Shown: in pieces, positions 8,852 through 17,866 of the stretch
How positions within the stretch are numbered: the stretch's first letter is position 1
Layout of the letters: every line of letters begins with the position of its first letter
NCBI GenBank assembly: GCA_910579105.1
Contig: CAJTRT010000005.1
Span: forward strand, 1-64,000
Direction of reading: 5' to 3'
DNA length: 64,000 nucleotides
Source of the DNA: an uncultured Muribaculaceae bacterium
GTDB lineage: Bacteria > Bacteroidota > Bacteroidia > Bacteroidales > Muribaculaceae
Program-made: the position numbers and the translations under genes
Notes under the pieces: model-generated
Databases searched by the model: none
Told to the model about the DNA's origin: nothing
Seen by the model: the letters and a program-made list of their open reading frames with translations, nothing else

Positions 8852-8903
8852 TAATTCAGCCCCCGTGACTACCGCGCTCGCGGTAGTCACGGGGGCTGAA
8901 TTA
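8852..8903. repeat. 52-bp near-perfect palindrome
   Basis: The arms 8852-8876 and 8879-8903 are exact reverse complements (25 bp) around a 2-nt centre. It contains the block CCCCCGTGACTACCG and its complement. It lies in the 287-bp gap after the S9 peptidase stop. It has no T-run on either side, so it resembles an extragenic palindromic repeat more than a classic terminator. Confidence 0.85.
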
Positions 8904-8917
8904 CTATGGCGGAGGAT

Positions 8918-8976
8918 GTAGGGACGCGGCGTGCCGCGTATTATTGCGAATTATACGCGGCACGCCGCGTCCCTAC
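8918..8976. repeat. REP-like hairpin repeat, GTAGGGACGCGGCG type
   Basis: The arms 8918-8941 and 8953-8976 are exact complements (24 bp) around an 11-nt AT-rich loop. The sequence GTAGGGACGCGGCGTGCCGC has the look of dispersed repetitive extragenic palindromes. It lies 14 bp before the first palindrome and 16 bp after the stop of the S9 peptidase gene. Confidence 0.85.
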
Positions 8977-8992
8977 TCACTATCCGGGGGCA

Positions 8993-11173
8993 TCAGTCGG
9001 TGGTGCCGATTTCGGCGGCAGCGTCAACGGCGGCTTCGGCAGCGTCGGTGGTGAACGGCGAGGGATTCTCGTAGTTTATCCCTTTGAGCCACTTGTCGAG
9101 CCAGCGGAAGAACACGCGCTGCCACATGATCGCGTTCTGAGGTTTGAGGATCCAGTGGTTCTCGTCGGGGAAGATCAGCATCTCGGCGGGAACTCCGCGG
9201 AGGCGTGCGGCGTTGAACGCCATCTCTCCCTGCGACGAGAGTATGCGGTAGTCATATTCGCCGTGGGTCACGAGAATCGGGGTATCCCATTTGTCCACGA
9301 ACTTGTGTGGGGAGTTGGCGAACGTGCGCTGGGCCACGGCGTTCTCCTTGTCCCAGAACGGGCCGCCGAGGTCCCAGTTGGCAAACCACATCTCCTCGGT
9401 CTCGAGATACTGCGCCTCCGTGTTGAAGATGCCTGCATGCGCTATGAGCGCGGCGAAACGACCCTCGTGGATTCCGGCAAGCATGTACACCGAGAAGCCG
9501 CCGTAGCTGGCGCCGACAGCGCCGATGTGCTCTCCGTCGACGTAGGGCTTCTCTTTCATGAAGTCGACAGCCGAGAGATAGTCGCGCATGTTCTGCCCGG
9601 GATAGTCGCCTGAAATCTGGGCGTTCCACTCCGTGCCGAAGCCGGGGAGGCCGCGGCGGTTCGGGGCAATGACTATGTAGCCGTTCGAGGCCATCAGCAT
9701 CAGGTTCCAGCGGTAGCTCCAGAACTGGCTTACGGCCTGTTGCGGGCCGCCCTGGCAGTATAGTATGGCGGGATATTTCTTTTCAGGGTCGAATTTCGGC
9801 GGATAAAGCACCCAGGTTGTCATCAGCTTGCCGTCGGTTGTCGGCACCATCACTTTCTCGACCTTCGGAGCCTCAATCTGCTCGAGAATCTCCTTGTTGA
9901 CTGAGGTCAGCGCGGTGGCCTTTCCGTCTGCCACGGCGAAAATCTCGTTGGGGTAGAGCATGGAATGGCGCATCGTTATGACCTGCTTCCCGTCGGGGGT
10001 GGGGGCGAGGGCGCAGTAGTCGGCGATGTCGGTTCCGGCGGTCACCATCTCGACCTTCTTCGTGGCGATGTCGATGCTGAATATCGGGGTGCATCCCTGG
10101 TAAGCGGCCAGGAAGTATATCTTCTTTCCGTCGGGAGCCCACGCGATAGCGTCGGCGGTATAGTCCCAGTCGGCGGTCAGGTCGGTCTTCTCGCCGGTCG
10201 CGTTGTCGAGAATGAAGATGCGGTTTTTGTCGCTCTCGTAGCCGTCATGCTCCATGGAGAGCCATGCCACATACTTCCCGTCGGGCGAGAAGGCCGGATT
10301 GGTGTCGTAGCCTGCCATACCCTTGGTGATGTTGCGCGTCTTGGCGGTCTCGAGGTCGTAGATATACAGGTCGGAATTGGTGGAAACGGCGTATTCCATT
10401 CCGGTTTTCTTGCGCGAGGTGTAGATCAGCCGGCGCGAGTCGGGGCTCCATGCGAACGATTCCACGCCGCCGAAAGGCTTCATCGGTGATTCAAAAGGCT
10501 CTCCCTCCATTATGTCCTTGATATTGTCGAGCCTGGAACCGTCGAAATCGGCCAGGAAGGGGTGGGGGATTTCGGTCACCCATTCGTCCCAGTGCTTGTA
10601 CATCAGGTCGTCGATCACGCGGCCCGTGGCCTTCGGAAGGTCGGGGTACACGTCGGCCGCCGTGCGTACCGACTTTATGGTTGACACAAGGATCACTTTC
10701 TTGCCGTCGGGGGAGAAGAGGAAGCCGCCGACGCCGTTTTCAAGCGCTGACACCACCTTGCGCCCCGAACCGTCGGCGTTCATCACCCAGAGCTGGGGCT
10801 TACCCTCGCTCTCGGCGGTAAAGGCGATGCGCTTGCCGCCGTCGATCCACACGGCCCCGCTCTCGGAGCCGGGGGTCTTGGTGAGGCGCGTCTGCTCCGA
10901 ACCGTCGAGGTTCATGACATACAGCTCGTTGTTGCTCTTGTTCTGCTCGACGCTCTCGTAGCTTACGCCGTAGAGGATTTTGGCGCCGTCGGGCGACACC
11001 TGCGGGCCGCTGACGCGTCCGAGGGCCTCGAGAGCCTCGATGTCGAAAATGCCCGACTCGCTTGTGAACTCGGGCTTGTCGATGAGGTGCGAGTCGGCAG
11101 AGCCGCCGCAGCCCGACAGACCCGCGAGGGATGCCGCTGACATAGTGAGTGCGATGAAAGTGCTTTTGTTCAT
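8993..11173 (-). CDS. S9-family dipeptidyl/acylaminoacyl peptidase, lipoprotein
   Basis: A 726-residue serine peptidase of the prolyl-oligopeptidase family, probably DPP5-like. The N-terminus is a lipoprotein signal with lipobox L-S-G-C (Cys22), so it should be anchored in the cell envelope. A beta-propeller (about residues 45-440) contains several F-S-P-D-G-K / W-A-P-D-G-K repeats, and an alpha/beta-hydrolase domain follows. The catalytic triad can be placed as Ser556 (G-A-S-Y-G-G), Asp641 (G-E-Y-D-Y-R) and His673 (D-E-N-H-W). Such enzymes trim dipeptides for peptide uptake. It is transcribed divergently from valS. Confidence 0.9.
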   Translation of the reverse strand: MNKSTFIALTMSAASLAGLSGCGGSADSHLIDKPEFTSESGIFDIEALEALGRVSGPQVSPDGAKILYGVSYESVEQNKSNNELYVMNLDGSEQTRLTKTPGSESGAVWIDGGKRIAFTAESEGKPQLWVMNADGSGRKVVSALENGVGGFLFSPDGKKVILVSTIKSVRTAADVYPDLPKATGRVIDDLMYKHWDEWVTEIPHPFLADFDGSRLDNIKDIMEGEPFESPMKPFGGVESFAWSPDSRRLIYTSRKKTGMEYAVSTNSDLYIYDLETAKTRNITKGMAGYDTNPAFSPDGKYVAWLSMEHDGYESDKNRIFILDNATGEKTDLTADWDYTADAIAWAPDGKKIYFLAAYQGCTPIFSIDIATKKVEMVTAGTDIADYCALAPTPDGKQVITMRHSMLYPNEIFAVADGKATALTSVNKEILEQIEAPKVEKVMVPTTDGKLMTTWVLYPPKFDPEKKYPAILYCQGGPQQAVSQFWSYRWNLMLMASNGYIVIAPNRRGLPGFGTEWNAQISGDYPGQNMRDYLSAVDFMKEKPYVDGEHIGAVGASYGGFSVYMLAGIHEGRFAALIAHAGIFNTEAQYLETEEMWFANWDLGGPFWDKENAVAQRTFANSPHKFVDKWDTPILVTHGEYDYRILSSQGEMAFNAARLRGVPAEMLIFPDENHWILKPQNAIMWQRVFFRWLDKWLKGINYENPSPFTTDAAEAAVDAAAEIGTTD

Positions 11174-11231
11174 TTTAGGTTAGATGTAATTGCGTGGTAT
11201 AAAACCGTGTTCGGATATGCAGTTTCACGGG

Positions 11232-11270
11232 CAAAGTTAGCGAATTTTCCTTGAAATTTTTGTAATTTTG
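11232..11270. promoter_or_regulatory. Divergent promoter region between the S9 peptidase and valS
   Basis: The 122-bp gap holds two face-to-face TAnnTTTG boxes: TAACTTTG on the minus strand (11232-11239) for the peptidase and TAATTTTG on the plus strand (11263-11270) for valS. Neither has a good TTG at the usual -33 distance. The two transcripts would start in opposite directions with initially overlapping template. Confidence 0.5.
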
Positions 11271-11295
11271 CGCCCAAATAACATAAAATTAAGGA

Positions 11296-13944
11296 ATGAA
11301 AGAATTAGCCACAGTCTACTCTCCCAAAGATACTGAGGAAAAATGGTATGACTACTGGATGCGGCACAAGCTATTCCGCTCCGTGCCCGATGCCCGCAAG
11401 CCCTACACCATCGTGATTCCTCCCCCCAATGTCACCGGCGTGCTCCATATGGGGCATATGCTCAACGAGACCATACAGGACATCCTCGTGCGCCGCGCCC
11501 GCATGGAGGGGAAAAACGCCTGCTGGGTGCCCGGCACCGACCACGCCTCCATAGCCACCGAGACAAAGGTGATCGCGAAACTCGCCGCCGAGGGGATAAA
11601 GAAAACCGACCTCACGCGCGAGCAGTTCCTCGAGCACGCCTGGGACTGGACGCGCCACCACGGGGGAATCATCCTTCAGCAGCTCCGCAAGCTCGGCGCT
11701 TCATGCGACTGGGACCGCACGGCCTTCACCATGGACGAGCAGCGGTCCGAGGCTGTCAACAAGGTGTTCTGTGACCTCTACGACAAAGGACTTATATACC
11801 GCGGCCTGCGCATGGTCAACTGGGACCCGCAGAACCGCACCGCAATCTCCGACGACGAGGTGAACTTCGTCGAGGAGCAGTCGAAACTCTACTACCTCCG
11901 CTACAAGGTCGCCGGCGACCCCGAAGGGCGCTACGCCGTGGTGGCCACCACGCGTCCCGAGACCATCATGGGTGACACCGCGATGTGCATCAACCCCAAA
12001 GACCCGAAGAACGCGTGGCTCAAAGGGAAGCGCGTGATCGTGCCCCTGGTGGGACGCGAGATTCCTGTGATCGAGGACCGATATGTCGAGATCGATTTCG
12101 GCACAGGGTGCCTGAAAGTCACCCCCGCTCACGACAAGAACGACTATATGCTGGGCAAAACCCACAACCTCGACACCATCGACATTTTCAACGAGGACGG
12201 AACCGTGGCCGAAACCGCGGGGATGTACGTCGGCATGGACCGCTTCGACTGCCGCGCCCAGATCGCGAAGGACCTTGAGGCCGCCGGCCTTATGGAGAAA
12301 GTCGAGGACTATGTGAACAAGGTAGGATTCTCGGAGCGCACCAAGGTGGCCATCGAGCCGAGGCTGTCGTTGCAGTGGTTCGTCAACATGAAGCACTTCG
12401 CCGACATCTCCCTCAGCCCTGTTATGGACGACATCATCAAGTTCGTGCCCGAGAAATACAAGAACACCTACCGCACCTGGCTCGAAAACATCCAGGACTG
12501 GTGCATCAGCCGCCAGCTTTGGTGGGGCCACCGCATACCGGCCTATTATTACACCGATCCCGCGACAGGCGAGGAGCAGGTGTTCGTGGCCCGTACCGCC
12601 GAACTCGCGCTCGAAGAGGCCCGTCAGGCTACCGGTAAGGCCGACATCGACCTTGGCGACCTGCGCCAGGACGAGGGCGCCCTTGACACATGGTTCTCCT
12701 CCTGGCTATGGCCGATAACACTCTTCGACGGGATCAACAACCCCGGAAACGAGGAAATAAAGTACTACTACCCGACGGCGACCCTCGTCACCGCGCCTGA
12801 CATTATCTTCTTCTGGGTGGCCCGCATGATTATGGCCGGGTACGAGTATGTCGGCAAGCAGCCGTTCAACAACGTGTACTTCACAGGCATAGTGCGCGAC
12901 AAGCTCGGACGCAAGATGAGCAAGTCGCTCGGCAACTCTCCCGACCCGCTGGAACTGATCGCGACCTACGGGGCCGACGGCGTGCGCATGGGCCTTATGC
13001 AGGCCGCGCCGGCCGGCAACGACATCCTGTTCGACGACAAGCTCTGCGAGAACGGCCGAAATTTCTGCAACAAGATATGGAACGCCTTCCGTCTCGTCAA
13101 GGGGTGGACTGTCGATGAGAAAGCCGCCCGCTCGGTGGCAGCGGCTACCGCCGCCCGGTGGTTCGACAGCAAGTTGTCGGAAAGCATCGCCGAAATCGAG
13201 GACCTGCTCGGCAAGTTCCGCCTGTCGGAGGCGCTGAACGAGCTTTACCGCCTCTTCCGCGACGAGTTCTCCTCGTGGTATCTCGAAATGGTGAAGCCGG
13301 CTTACGGCGAGGCCATCGACGCGGAAAGTTACCGTGCGACCATCGGCTACTTCGATTCCCTGATGCGTCTGCTCCATCCTTTCATGCCATTCATCACCGA
13401 GGAATTGTGGCAGAACCTCGAAGAGCGGGCCGACGGCGAATCGATCATGTATGCCCCCGTGCCGCGCGCCTCCAAGCCTGACACGGCTCTTCTCTCCTCT
13501 ATGGAGACGGCCAAGGAGGTTATCGCCGGAGTGCGCAACGTGCGGGCCAAGAAGAACATTCCGTCAAAGGAACAGCTTGAGCTGCGTTGCGCCGTAGCTT
13601 CGCCTCTTGATGAGGCCGCGACGGCCGTCGTGCTCAAACTCGCCAACCTAAGCGCCATCAACGCCAACGCTGAGAAGGATGCTGCCGGAAGCACCTTCCT
13701 GGTAGGCACGGACGAGTTTAACGTACCACTGTCGGGCAACACCGACGTGGAAGCCGAGCGCGCCAAACTCAGCAAGGACATCGAGTATTACGAGGGCTTC
13801 CTTGCCTCTGTCATGAAAAAGCTCTCCAACGAGCGGTTCGTCAGCAAGGCCCCCGCGGCGGTAATCGACGCTGAGCGCCGCAAACAGGCCGACACTGAGT
13901 CGCGCCTTGCAACCCTCCGCGCCGCCCTTGACTCATTGAAATAA
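11296..13944 (+). CDS. valS: Valyl-tRNA synthetase
   Basis: Charges tRNA-Val with valine and edits misloaded threonine. This 882-residue class I synthetase has the HIGH signature (P-P-P-N-V-T-G-V-L-H-M-G-H) at about residues 42-54. The inserted CP1 editing domain (about 190-340) includes T-T-R-P-E-T and the D-F-G-T-G-C-L-K-V-T-P-A-H-D motif. KMSKS (G-R-K-M-S-K-S-L-G-N) is at about 537-546. The last 60 residues form the family's coiled-coil tRNA-binding arm. It is followed after 21 bp by an M13 peptidase gene on the same strand. Confidence 0.97.
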   Translation: MKELATVYSPKDTEEKWYDYWMRHKLFRSVPDARKPYTIVIPPPNVTGVLHMGHMLNETIQDILVRRARMEGKNACWVPGTDHASIATETKVIAKLAAEGIKKTDLTREQFLEHAWDWTRHHGGIILQQLRKLGASCDWDRTAFTMDEQRSEAVNKVFCDLYDKGLIYRGLRMVNWDPQNRTAISDDEVNFVEEQSKLYYLRYKVAGDPEGRYAVVATTRPETIMGDTAMCINPKDPKNAWLKGKRVIVPLVGREIPVIEDRYVEIDFGTGCLKVTPAHDKNDYMLGKTHNLDTIDIFNEDGTVAETAGMYVGMDRFDCRAQIAKDLEAAGLMEKVEDYVNKVGFSERTKVAIEPRLSLQWFVNMKHFADISLSPVMDDIIKFVPEKYKNTYRTWLENIQDWCISRQLWWGHRIPAYYYTDPATGEEQVFVARTAELALEEARQATGKADIDLGDLRQDEGALDTWFSSWLWPITLFDGINNPGNEEIKYYYPTATLVTAPDIIFFWVARMIMAGYEYVGKQPFNNVYFTGIVRDKLGRKMSKSLGNSPDPLELIATYGADGVRMGLMQAAPAGNDILFDDKLCENGRNFCNKIWNAFRLVKGWTVDEKAARSVAAATAARWFDSKLSESIAEIEDLLGKFRLSEALNELYRLFRDEFSSWYLEMVKPAYGEAIDAESYRATIGYFDSLMRLLHPFMPFITEELWQNLEERADGESIMYAPVPRASKPDTALLSSMETAKEVIAGVRNVRAKKNIPSKEQLELRCAVASPLDEAATAVVLKLANLSAINANAEKDAAGSTFLVGTDEFNVPLSGNTDVEAERAKLSKDIEYYEGFLASVMKKLSNERFVSKAPAAVIDAERRKQADTESRLATLRAALDSLK

Positions 13945-13965
13945 CCCCAACTAAAAACCAACCAT

Positions 13966-16011
13966 ATGAACATCAAGAACGCCGCCCTGGCAGTCGTTCT
14001 CGGCTCTTCCGCCGTTTTCGGACTGTCGGCACAGCAGCACCTGAAGAGTGTCAACCCCGCGTACATTGACAGCTCTGTGAAGCCCGGCGAGGACTTCTAC
14101 CACCACGTCAACAACGGCTGGATGAAGGCCCATCCCCTGACCCCCGAATACGCCCGCTACGGGGTGTTCAACATCCTCAACGACGAAGCCGAGAAGAACG
14201 TCAAGGACATAGTGCTGAACCTTGGCGCTACCAACCCGGAGAAGGGTTCAAACGCTTTCAAGATATGGACTCTCTACTCGCAGGGTATGGATTCGGTGCG
14301 CCGCAACGCCGAGGGCGCCACCCCGATACTGGCCGACCTTAAAAAAATCGAAAACACGCCTCACGAAGGGATGGAAGATCTCTTCCTGTGGATGCACCGC
14401 AACTACTCGTCGCCGTTCTTCGGAGCCGGCCCGATGGAGGACATGGCCGATTCCAAGAACTATGCCATGTATGTCTCAGGCGGCTCGATCGGTATGGGCG
14501 ACCGTGACTATTACCTGCTCAACGACAAGGAGAACAAGCGTATCCGCGAGGCTTACCAGAAACTCATCGTCGACCAGATGCGTAATGCCGGTTACTCGAA
14601 AAAGGATGCCAACCGCATCATGAAGAACGTGATGAAGATCGAGACCCTCCTGGCCGACTCCACCTGGACCCGAGAGGAGAGCCGCAACATACCGGCCATG
14701 TACAATCCCCGCTCGCTCGCGCAGATCAAAGAGATGTATCCCCACATCAACTGGGACCGTTTCTTCGTGGAGACCATGGACATCGCCACCCCTGAGAACT
14801 TCATCGTCACCGAAATCAACACCGTGAAGCAGGCCGACAACCTCATGGCCTCGCTTTCCGACCGCGAGATCAAGGATTACTATCTGTGGAAATATGTGGC
14901 CCAGGCCGCTCCATATCTTAGTGACAAGTTTTCCGACACCGCTTTCGAGTACTCCAAGGCCCGCAGCGGTGTGGAGCAGCAGCGTCCCCGCTGGAAACGC
15001 GCCCTCGGTGTGCCCGACAGCTATATGGGCGAGGCCATCGGCAAGCTCTACGTCGAGAAGTTCTTCCCTGAAAGTTCAAAGGAGAAAATGCTCGAACTCG
15101 TCGGCAACCTCAAGGTCGCCCTCGGCAAGCACATAATCAACCTCCCCTGGATGAGCGACGAGACAAAGCTCCGCGCCATCAACAAACTGAACAGCTTCAC
15201 TGTGAAAATCGGCTATCCCGACAAATGGAAGGACTACTCGTCGATGGAGATCGATCCCGCGCTGTCGTATTATCAGAACGTTCACAACGCCGGAATGTGG
15301 CATCAGAAGGAGCAGCTCGCAAAATGGGGCAAGCCGGTTGACAAGACGGAGTGGGCCATGACCCCGCAGACGGTCAACGCCTACTACAACCCTATGGCCA
15401 ACGAAATCGTGTTCCCCGCGGCCATTCTCCAGAACCCCTTCTTCGACCCTGAGGCAACCGACGCGGAGAACTACGGCGGCATAGGCGTGGTGATCGGCCA
15501 CGAGATGAGCCACGGATTCGACGACCAGGGGTGCAACTTCGATGCCGAAGGAAATATGACCAACTGGTGGGAGCCGGAGGACGCCGAGGCGTTCAAAAAG
15601 CTCACCAAGGGACTTGCCGACCAGTTCGACAAGATTGAAATCCTCCCCGGACTTATGGCTAACGGTTCCTATACCCTCGGGGAGAACATCGGCGACCAGG
15701 GCGGTCTACGCGTGAGCCATACCGCCTTCCTTGACTCGCAGAAAAAGAAAGGTGTCGACATCAATTCAGAGGCAGCTAAAATCGACGGCTACACACCCGA
15801 GCAGGCGTTCTATCTCAATTACGCCAATATCTGGGCATCCAACATGCGCGACGAGGAAAAGCGCAACCTGACTATCGGCGACGTTCACTCGCTGGCCGAG
15901 AACCGGGTAAACGTGACGCTCCGCAATATCACCCCCTTCCTCGAGGCGTTCGGCATCAAGAAGGGCGACAAGCTCTACCTGGCCCCGGAGGAACAGGTGA
16001 TTATATGGTAA
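13966..16011 (+). CDS. M13-family zinc metallopeptidase (neprilysin/PepO type)
   Basis: A 681-residue secreted endopeptidase with a signal peptide at residues 1-23 (ending L-S-A-Q). The zinc site is His512-Glu-Met-Ser-His516, within V-V-I-G-H-E-M-S-H-G-F-D, and the third ligand region is E-N-I-G-D-Q-G-G. The family triplet N-A-Y-Y-N-P precedes the zinc site. The length agrees with bacterial PepO and neprilysin homologues. It probably degrades short peptides in the periplasm or outside the cell, and together with the S9 peptidase suggests peptide scavenging. The proteins next to it (valS, ugd) are unrelated. Confidence 0.93.
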   Translation: MNIKNAALAVVLGSSAVFGLSAQQHLKSVNPAYIDSSVKPGEDFYHHVNNGWMKAHPLTPEYARYGVFNILNDEAEKNVKDIVLNLGATNPEKGSNAFKIWTLYSQGMDSVRRNAEGATPILADLKKIENTPHEGMEDLFLWMHRNYSSPFFGAGPMEDMADSKNYAMYVSGGSIGMGDRDYYLLNDKENKRIREAYQKLIVDQMRNAGYSKKDANRIMKNVMKIETLLADSTWTREESRNIPAMYNPRSLAQIKEMYPHINWDRFFVETMDIATPENFIVTEINTVKQADNLMASLSDREIKDYYLWKYVAQAAPYLSDKFSDTAFEYSKARSGVEQQRPRWKRALGVPDSYMGEAIGKLYVEKFFPESSKEKMLELVGNLKVALGKHIINLPWMSDETKLRAINKLNSFTVKIGYPDKWKDYSSMEIDPALSYYQNVHNAGMWHQKEQLAKWGKPVDKTEWAMTPQTVNAYYNPMANEIVFPAAILQNPFFDPEATDAENYGGIGVVIGHEMSHGFDDQGCNFDAEGNMTNWWEPEDAEAFKKLTKGLADQFDKIEILPGLMANGSYTLGENIGDQGGLRVSHTAFLDSQKKKGVDINSEAAKIDGYTPEQAFYLNYANIWASNMRDEEKRNLTIGDVHSLAENRVNVTLRNITPFLEAFGIKKGDKLYLAPEEQVIIW

Positions 16012-16045
16012 ACCACACATAATTTTGTCGACCAACTTATAGCTA

Positions 16046-17365
16046 ATGAACATAGCTATCGTAGGCACAGGCTACGTCGGCCTTGTTTCGGGAACTTGTT
16101 TCGCCGAGATGGGGGTCAACGTAGCCTGCGTCGATATAGACAAGGCAAAAATCGAGGCGCTCCGACAGGGGCGCGTGCCCATTTACGAGCCCGGGCTTGA
16201 CGAGCTGGTGCTCCGCAACACCCGGGCTGGGAGACTTACGTTCACGACCTCTCTGGCGGATGTCATTGACGAGGTTGACGCCGTATTCATCGCTGTCGGC
16301 ACGCCTCCCGACGAGGACGGTTCGGCCGACCTCCGTTATGTTCTTGAAGTCGCGCGGGAGTTCGGGCGGCTGATCAAGCGCTACACGCTGCTCGTCACCA
16401 AGTCAACCGTGCCCGTCGGAACCGCGGCGAAGGTGCGGAGCGCTGTCGAGGAGGAGCTTGCGGACAGGAAAGAGGCTGTTCCGTTCGACGTGGCCTCCAA
16501 TCCCGAATTTCTAAAAGAGGGAGCGGCCATCAAGGATTTCATGAGTCCCGACCGTGTTGTGGTCGGAGTGGATTCCGATAAGGCGCGCTCTCTTATGAGC
16601 CGCCTGTACAGGCCGTTTCTGCTGAACAACTTCCGCGTAATCTTCACCGACATCCCCTCGGCCGAAATGATTAAATACGCCGCCAACTCGATGCTCGCCA
16701 CCCGCATATCGTTTATGAACGACATTGCCAACCTCTGCGAGCTCGTGGGGGCTGATGTGAACATGGTGCGCAAGGGAATAGGGAGTGATTCCCGCATAGG
16801 GTCGAAATTCCTCTATCCCGGATGCGGCTACGGAGGGAGCTGTTTCCCAAAAGATGTCAAGGCACTTATAAAGACCGCGGAAAAGCGGGGCTATACGATG
16901 CGGGTGCTGAAAGCCGTCGAGGAGGTTAACGAGGCGCAGAAGTCAGTGGTGTTCCGTAAACTTGCCGACTGTTTCGGCGGCGCGGAGGGTTTGCGCGGCA
17001 AGCGCGTCGCCGTCTGGGGGCTTTCGTTCAAGCCGGAGACCGACGATATGCGCGAGGCAGCCTCGCTGGTTACAATCGCGTTGCTGCTTGAGGCCGGGTG
17101 CGCCGTGCGCGTCTATGACCCGGTGGCGATGGATGAGTGCCGGCGACGTCTCGGCGACATTGTGGAGTATGCCTCGGACATGTACGACGCCGTGCTGGAC
17201 GCGGACGCTCTCCTGCTCCTTACGGAATGGAAGCAGTTCCGCCTCCCGTCATGGGGGGTGGTGACCCGTTCGATGCGTGAGCCGCTCGTTATCGACGGGC
17301 GGAACATATACGATGCCGACGACCTGGCGGAGCAGGGGATCACCTACCGCTGCATAGGGCGCTGA
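16046..17365 (+). CDS. ugd: UDP-glucose 6-dehydrogenase
   Basis: Oxidises UDP-glucose to UDP-glucuronate with two NAD+, supplying capsule and polysaccharide precursors. The 439 residues show the NAD-binding motif G-T-G-Y-V-G-L-V (residues 7-14), the catalytic-cysteine motif G-Y-G-G-S-C-F-P-K-D (Cys266), and the UDP-binding C-terminal domain beginning near W-G-L-S-F-K-P-E-T-D-D. The length is normal for the family. A TAATTTTG box (16020-16027) sits 18 bp before the ATG, so it may have its own promoter. A strong terminator follows. Confidence 0.95.
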   Translation: MNIAIVGTGYVGLVSGTCFAEMGVNVACVDIDKAKIEALRQGRVPIYEPGLDELVLRNTRAGRLTFTTSLADVIDEVDAVFIAVGTPPDEDGSADLRYVLEVAREFGRLIKRYTLLVTKSTVPVGTAAKVRSAVEEELADRKEAVPFDVASNPEFLKEGAAIKDFMSPDRVVVGVDSDKARSLMSRLYRPFLLNNFRVIFTDIPSAEMIKYAANSMLATRISFMNDIANLCELVGADVNMVRKGIGSDSRIGSKFLYPGCGYGGSCFPKDVKALIKTAEKRGYTMRVLKAVEEVNEAQKSVVFRKLADCFGGAEGLRGKRVAVWGLSFKPETDDMREAASLVTIALLLEAGCAVRVYDPVAMDECRRRLGDIVEYASDMYDAVLDADALLLLTEWKQFRLPSWGVVTRSMREPLVIDGRNIYDADDLAEQGITYRCIGR

Positions 17366-17383
17366 CACGACTCATAAGCTGAC

Positions 17384-17435
17384 GCTCTTCCCGCTGTCAC
17401 AAACAGGCAAAGTGACGGCGGGAAGAGCTTTTTTT
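17384..17435 (+). terminator. Strong Rho-independent terminator after ugd
   Basis: GCTCTTCCCGCTGTCAC (17384-17400) pairs with 17412-17428 over 17 bp with one G-T wobble, around an 11-nt loop. Seven T follow (17429-17435). It lies 19 bp after the ugd stop. Confidence 0.9.
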
Positions 17436-17577
17436 ATGCCATCGGCACCCCGGTAAACCTAATTTAACATCGGTTAACCTAAACTGCGAAAAGCTCCGTT
17501 TCAAGCGATCTGGGCGGGGTTTCCATGGCGGCCCCAATGCTAAACGGGTGTGTATGAACCGTGTAGTTTGGCCTTGA

Positions 17578-17609
17578 TTTGGCAGTTAGGCATTATTTTC
17601 GTAACTTTG
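17578..17609 (+). promoter_or_regulatory. Full-consensus Bacteroidales promoter
   Basis: TTTG (17578-17581), a 20-nt spacer and TAACTTTG (17602-17609). Both boxes are perfect, making this the best promoter match in the window. The predicted start near 17616 is about 250 nt before the next gene. Confidence 0.75.
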
Positions 17610-17615
17610 CGCCCG

Positions 17616-17866
17616 AAATGAGTAAATAATCCCTTGCGAAGAGTCGCGGGGAAGCCGAAAATCGGCAAAGGAAACCAAGTGAAATTCACACGCGCTCCAC
17701 GCCTTGACAATCTCCCCTTTACCAGCAACGAAAAACTAATCTTTCCTTCCCGCATACGGAAGGAATGGGACGTTTTGCGTGCGCTTCGGAATTGAATGGG
17801 GGAATCGCGAAATTATAGCAGGCAGGCGCGACAGGCTTCCTTAATTATGAACCTCAAAATTGAATA
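17616..17866 (+). ncRNA. Long structured leader, or separate small RNA, upstream of the thioredoxin-fold gene
   Basis: About 250 nt between a consensus promoter and the ATG at 17867 without a convincing reading frame. Local hairpins can be drawn at 17654-17666 (GCCGA/TCGGC), 17679-17689 (GTGAA/TTCAC) and 17743-17765 (TTCCTTCC/GGAAGGAA, 7-nt loop). GGGGA near 17649 can pair with TCCCC near 17712, enclosing the first two, which would give a multi-branched fold. I looked for cobalamin, TPP, tmRNA, RNase P and SRP signatures and found none that hold. It may be a regulatory leader or an independent RNA. Confidence 0.35.

Noticed and set aside
17540..17755. Small minus-strand frame in the leader region
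   Set aside because: Runs against a consensus promoter and has no recognisable features.
17616..17866. Cobalamin riboswitch in the leader of the thioredoxin-fold gene
   Set aside because: A GGAAACC / GTGAAATTC stretch recalls one arm, but the B12 box and the conserved core are missing.
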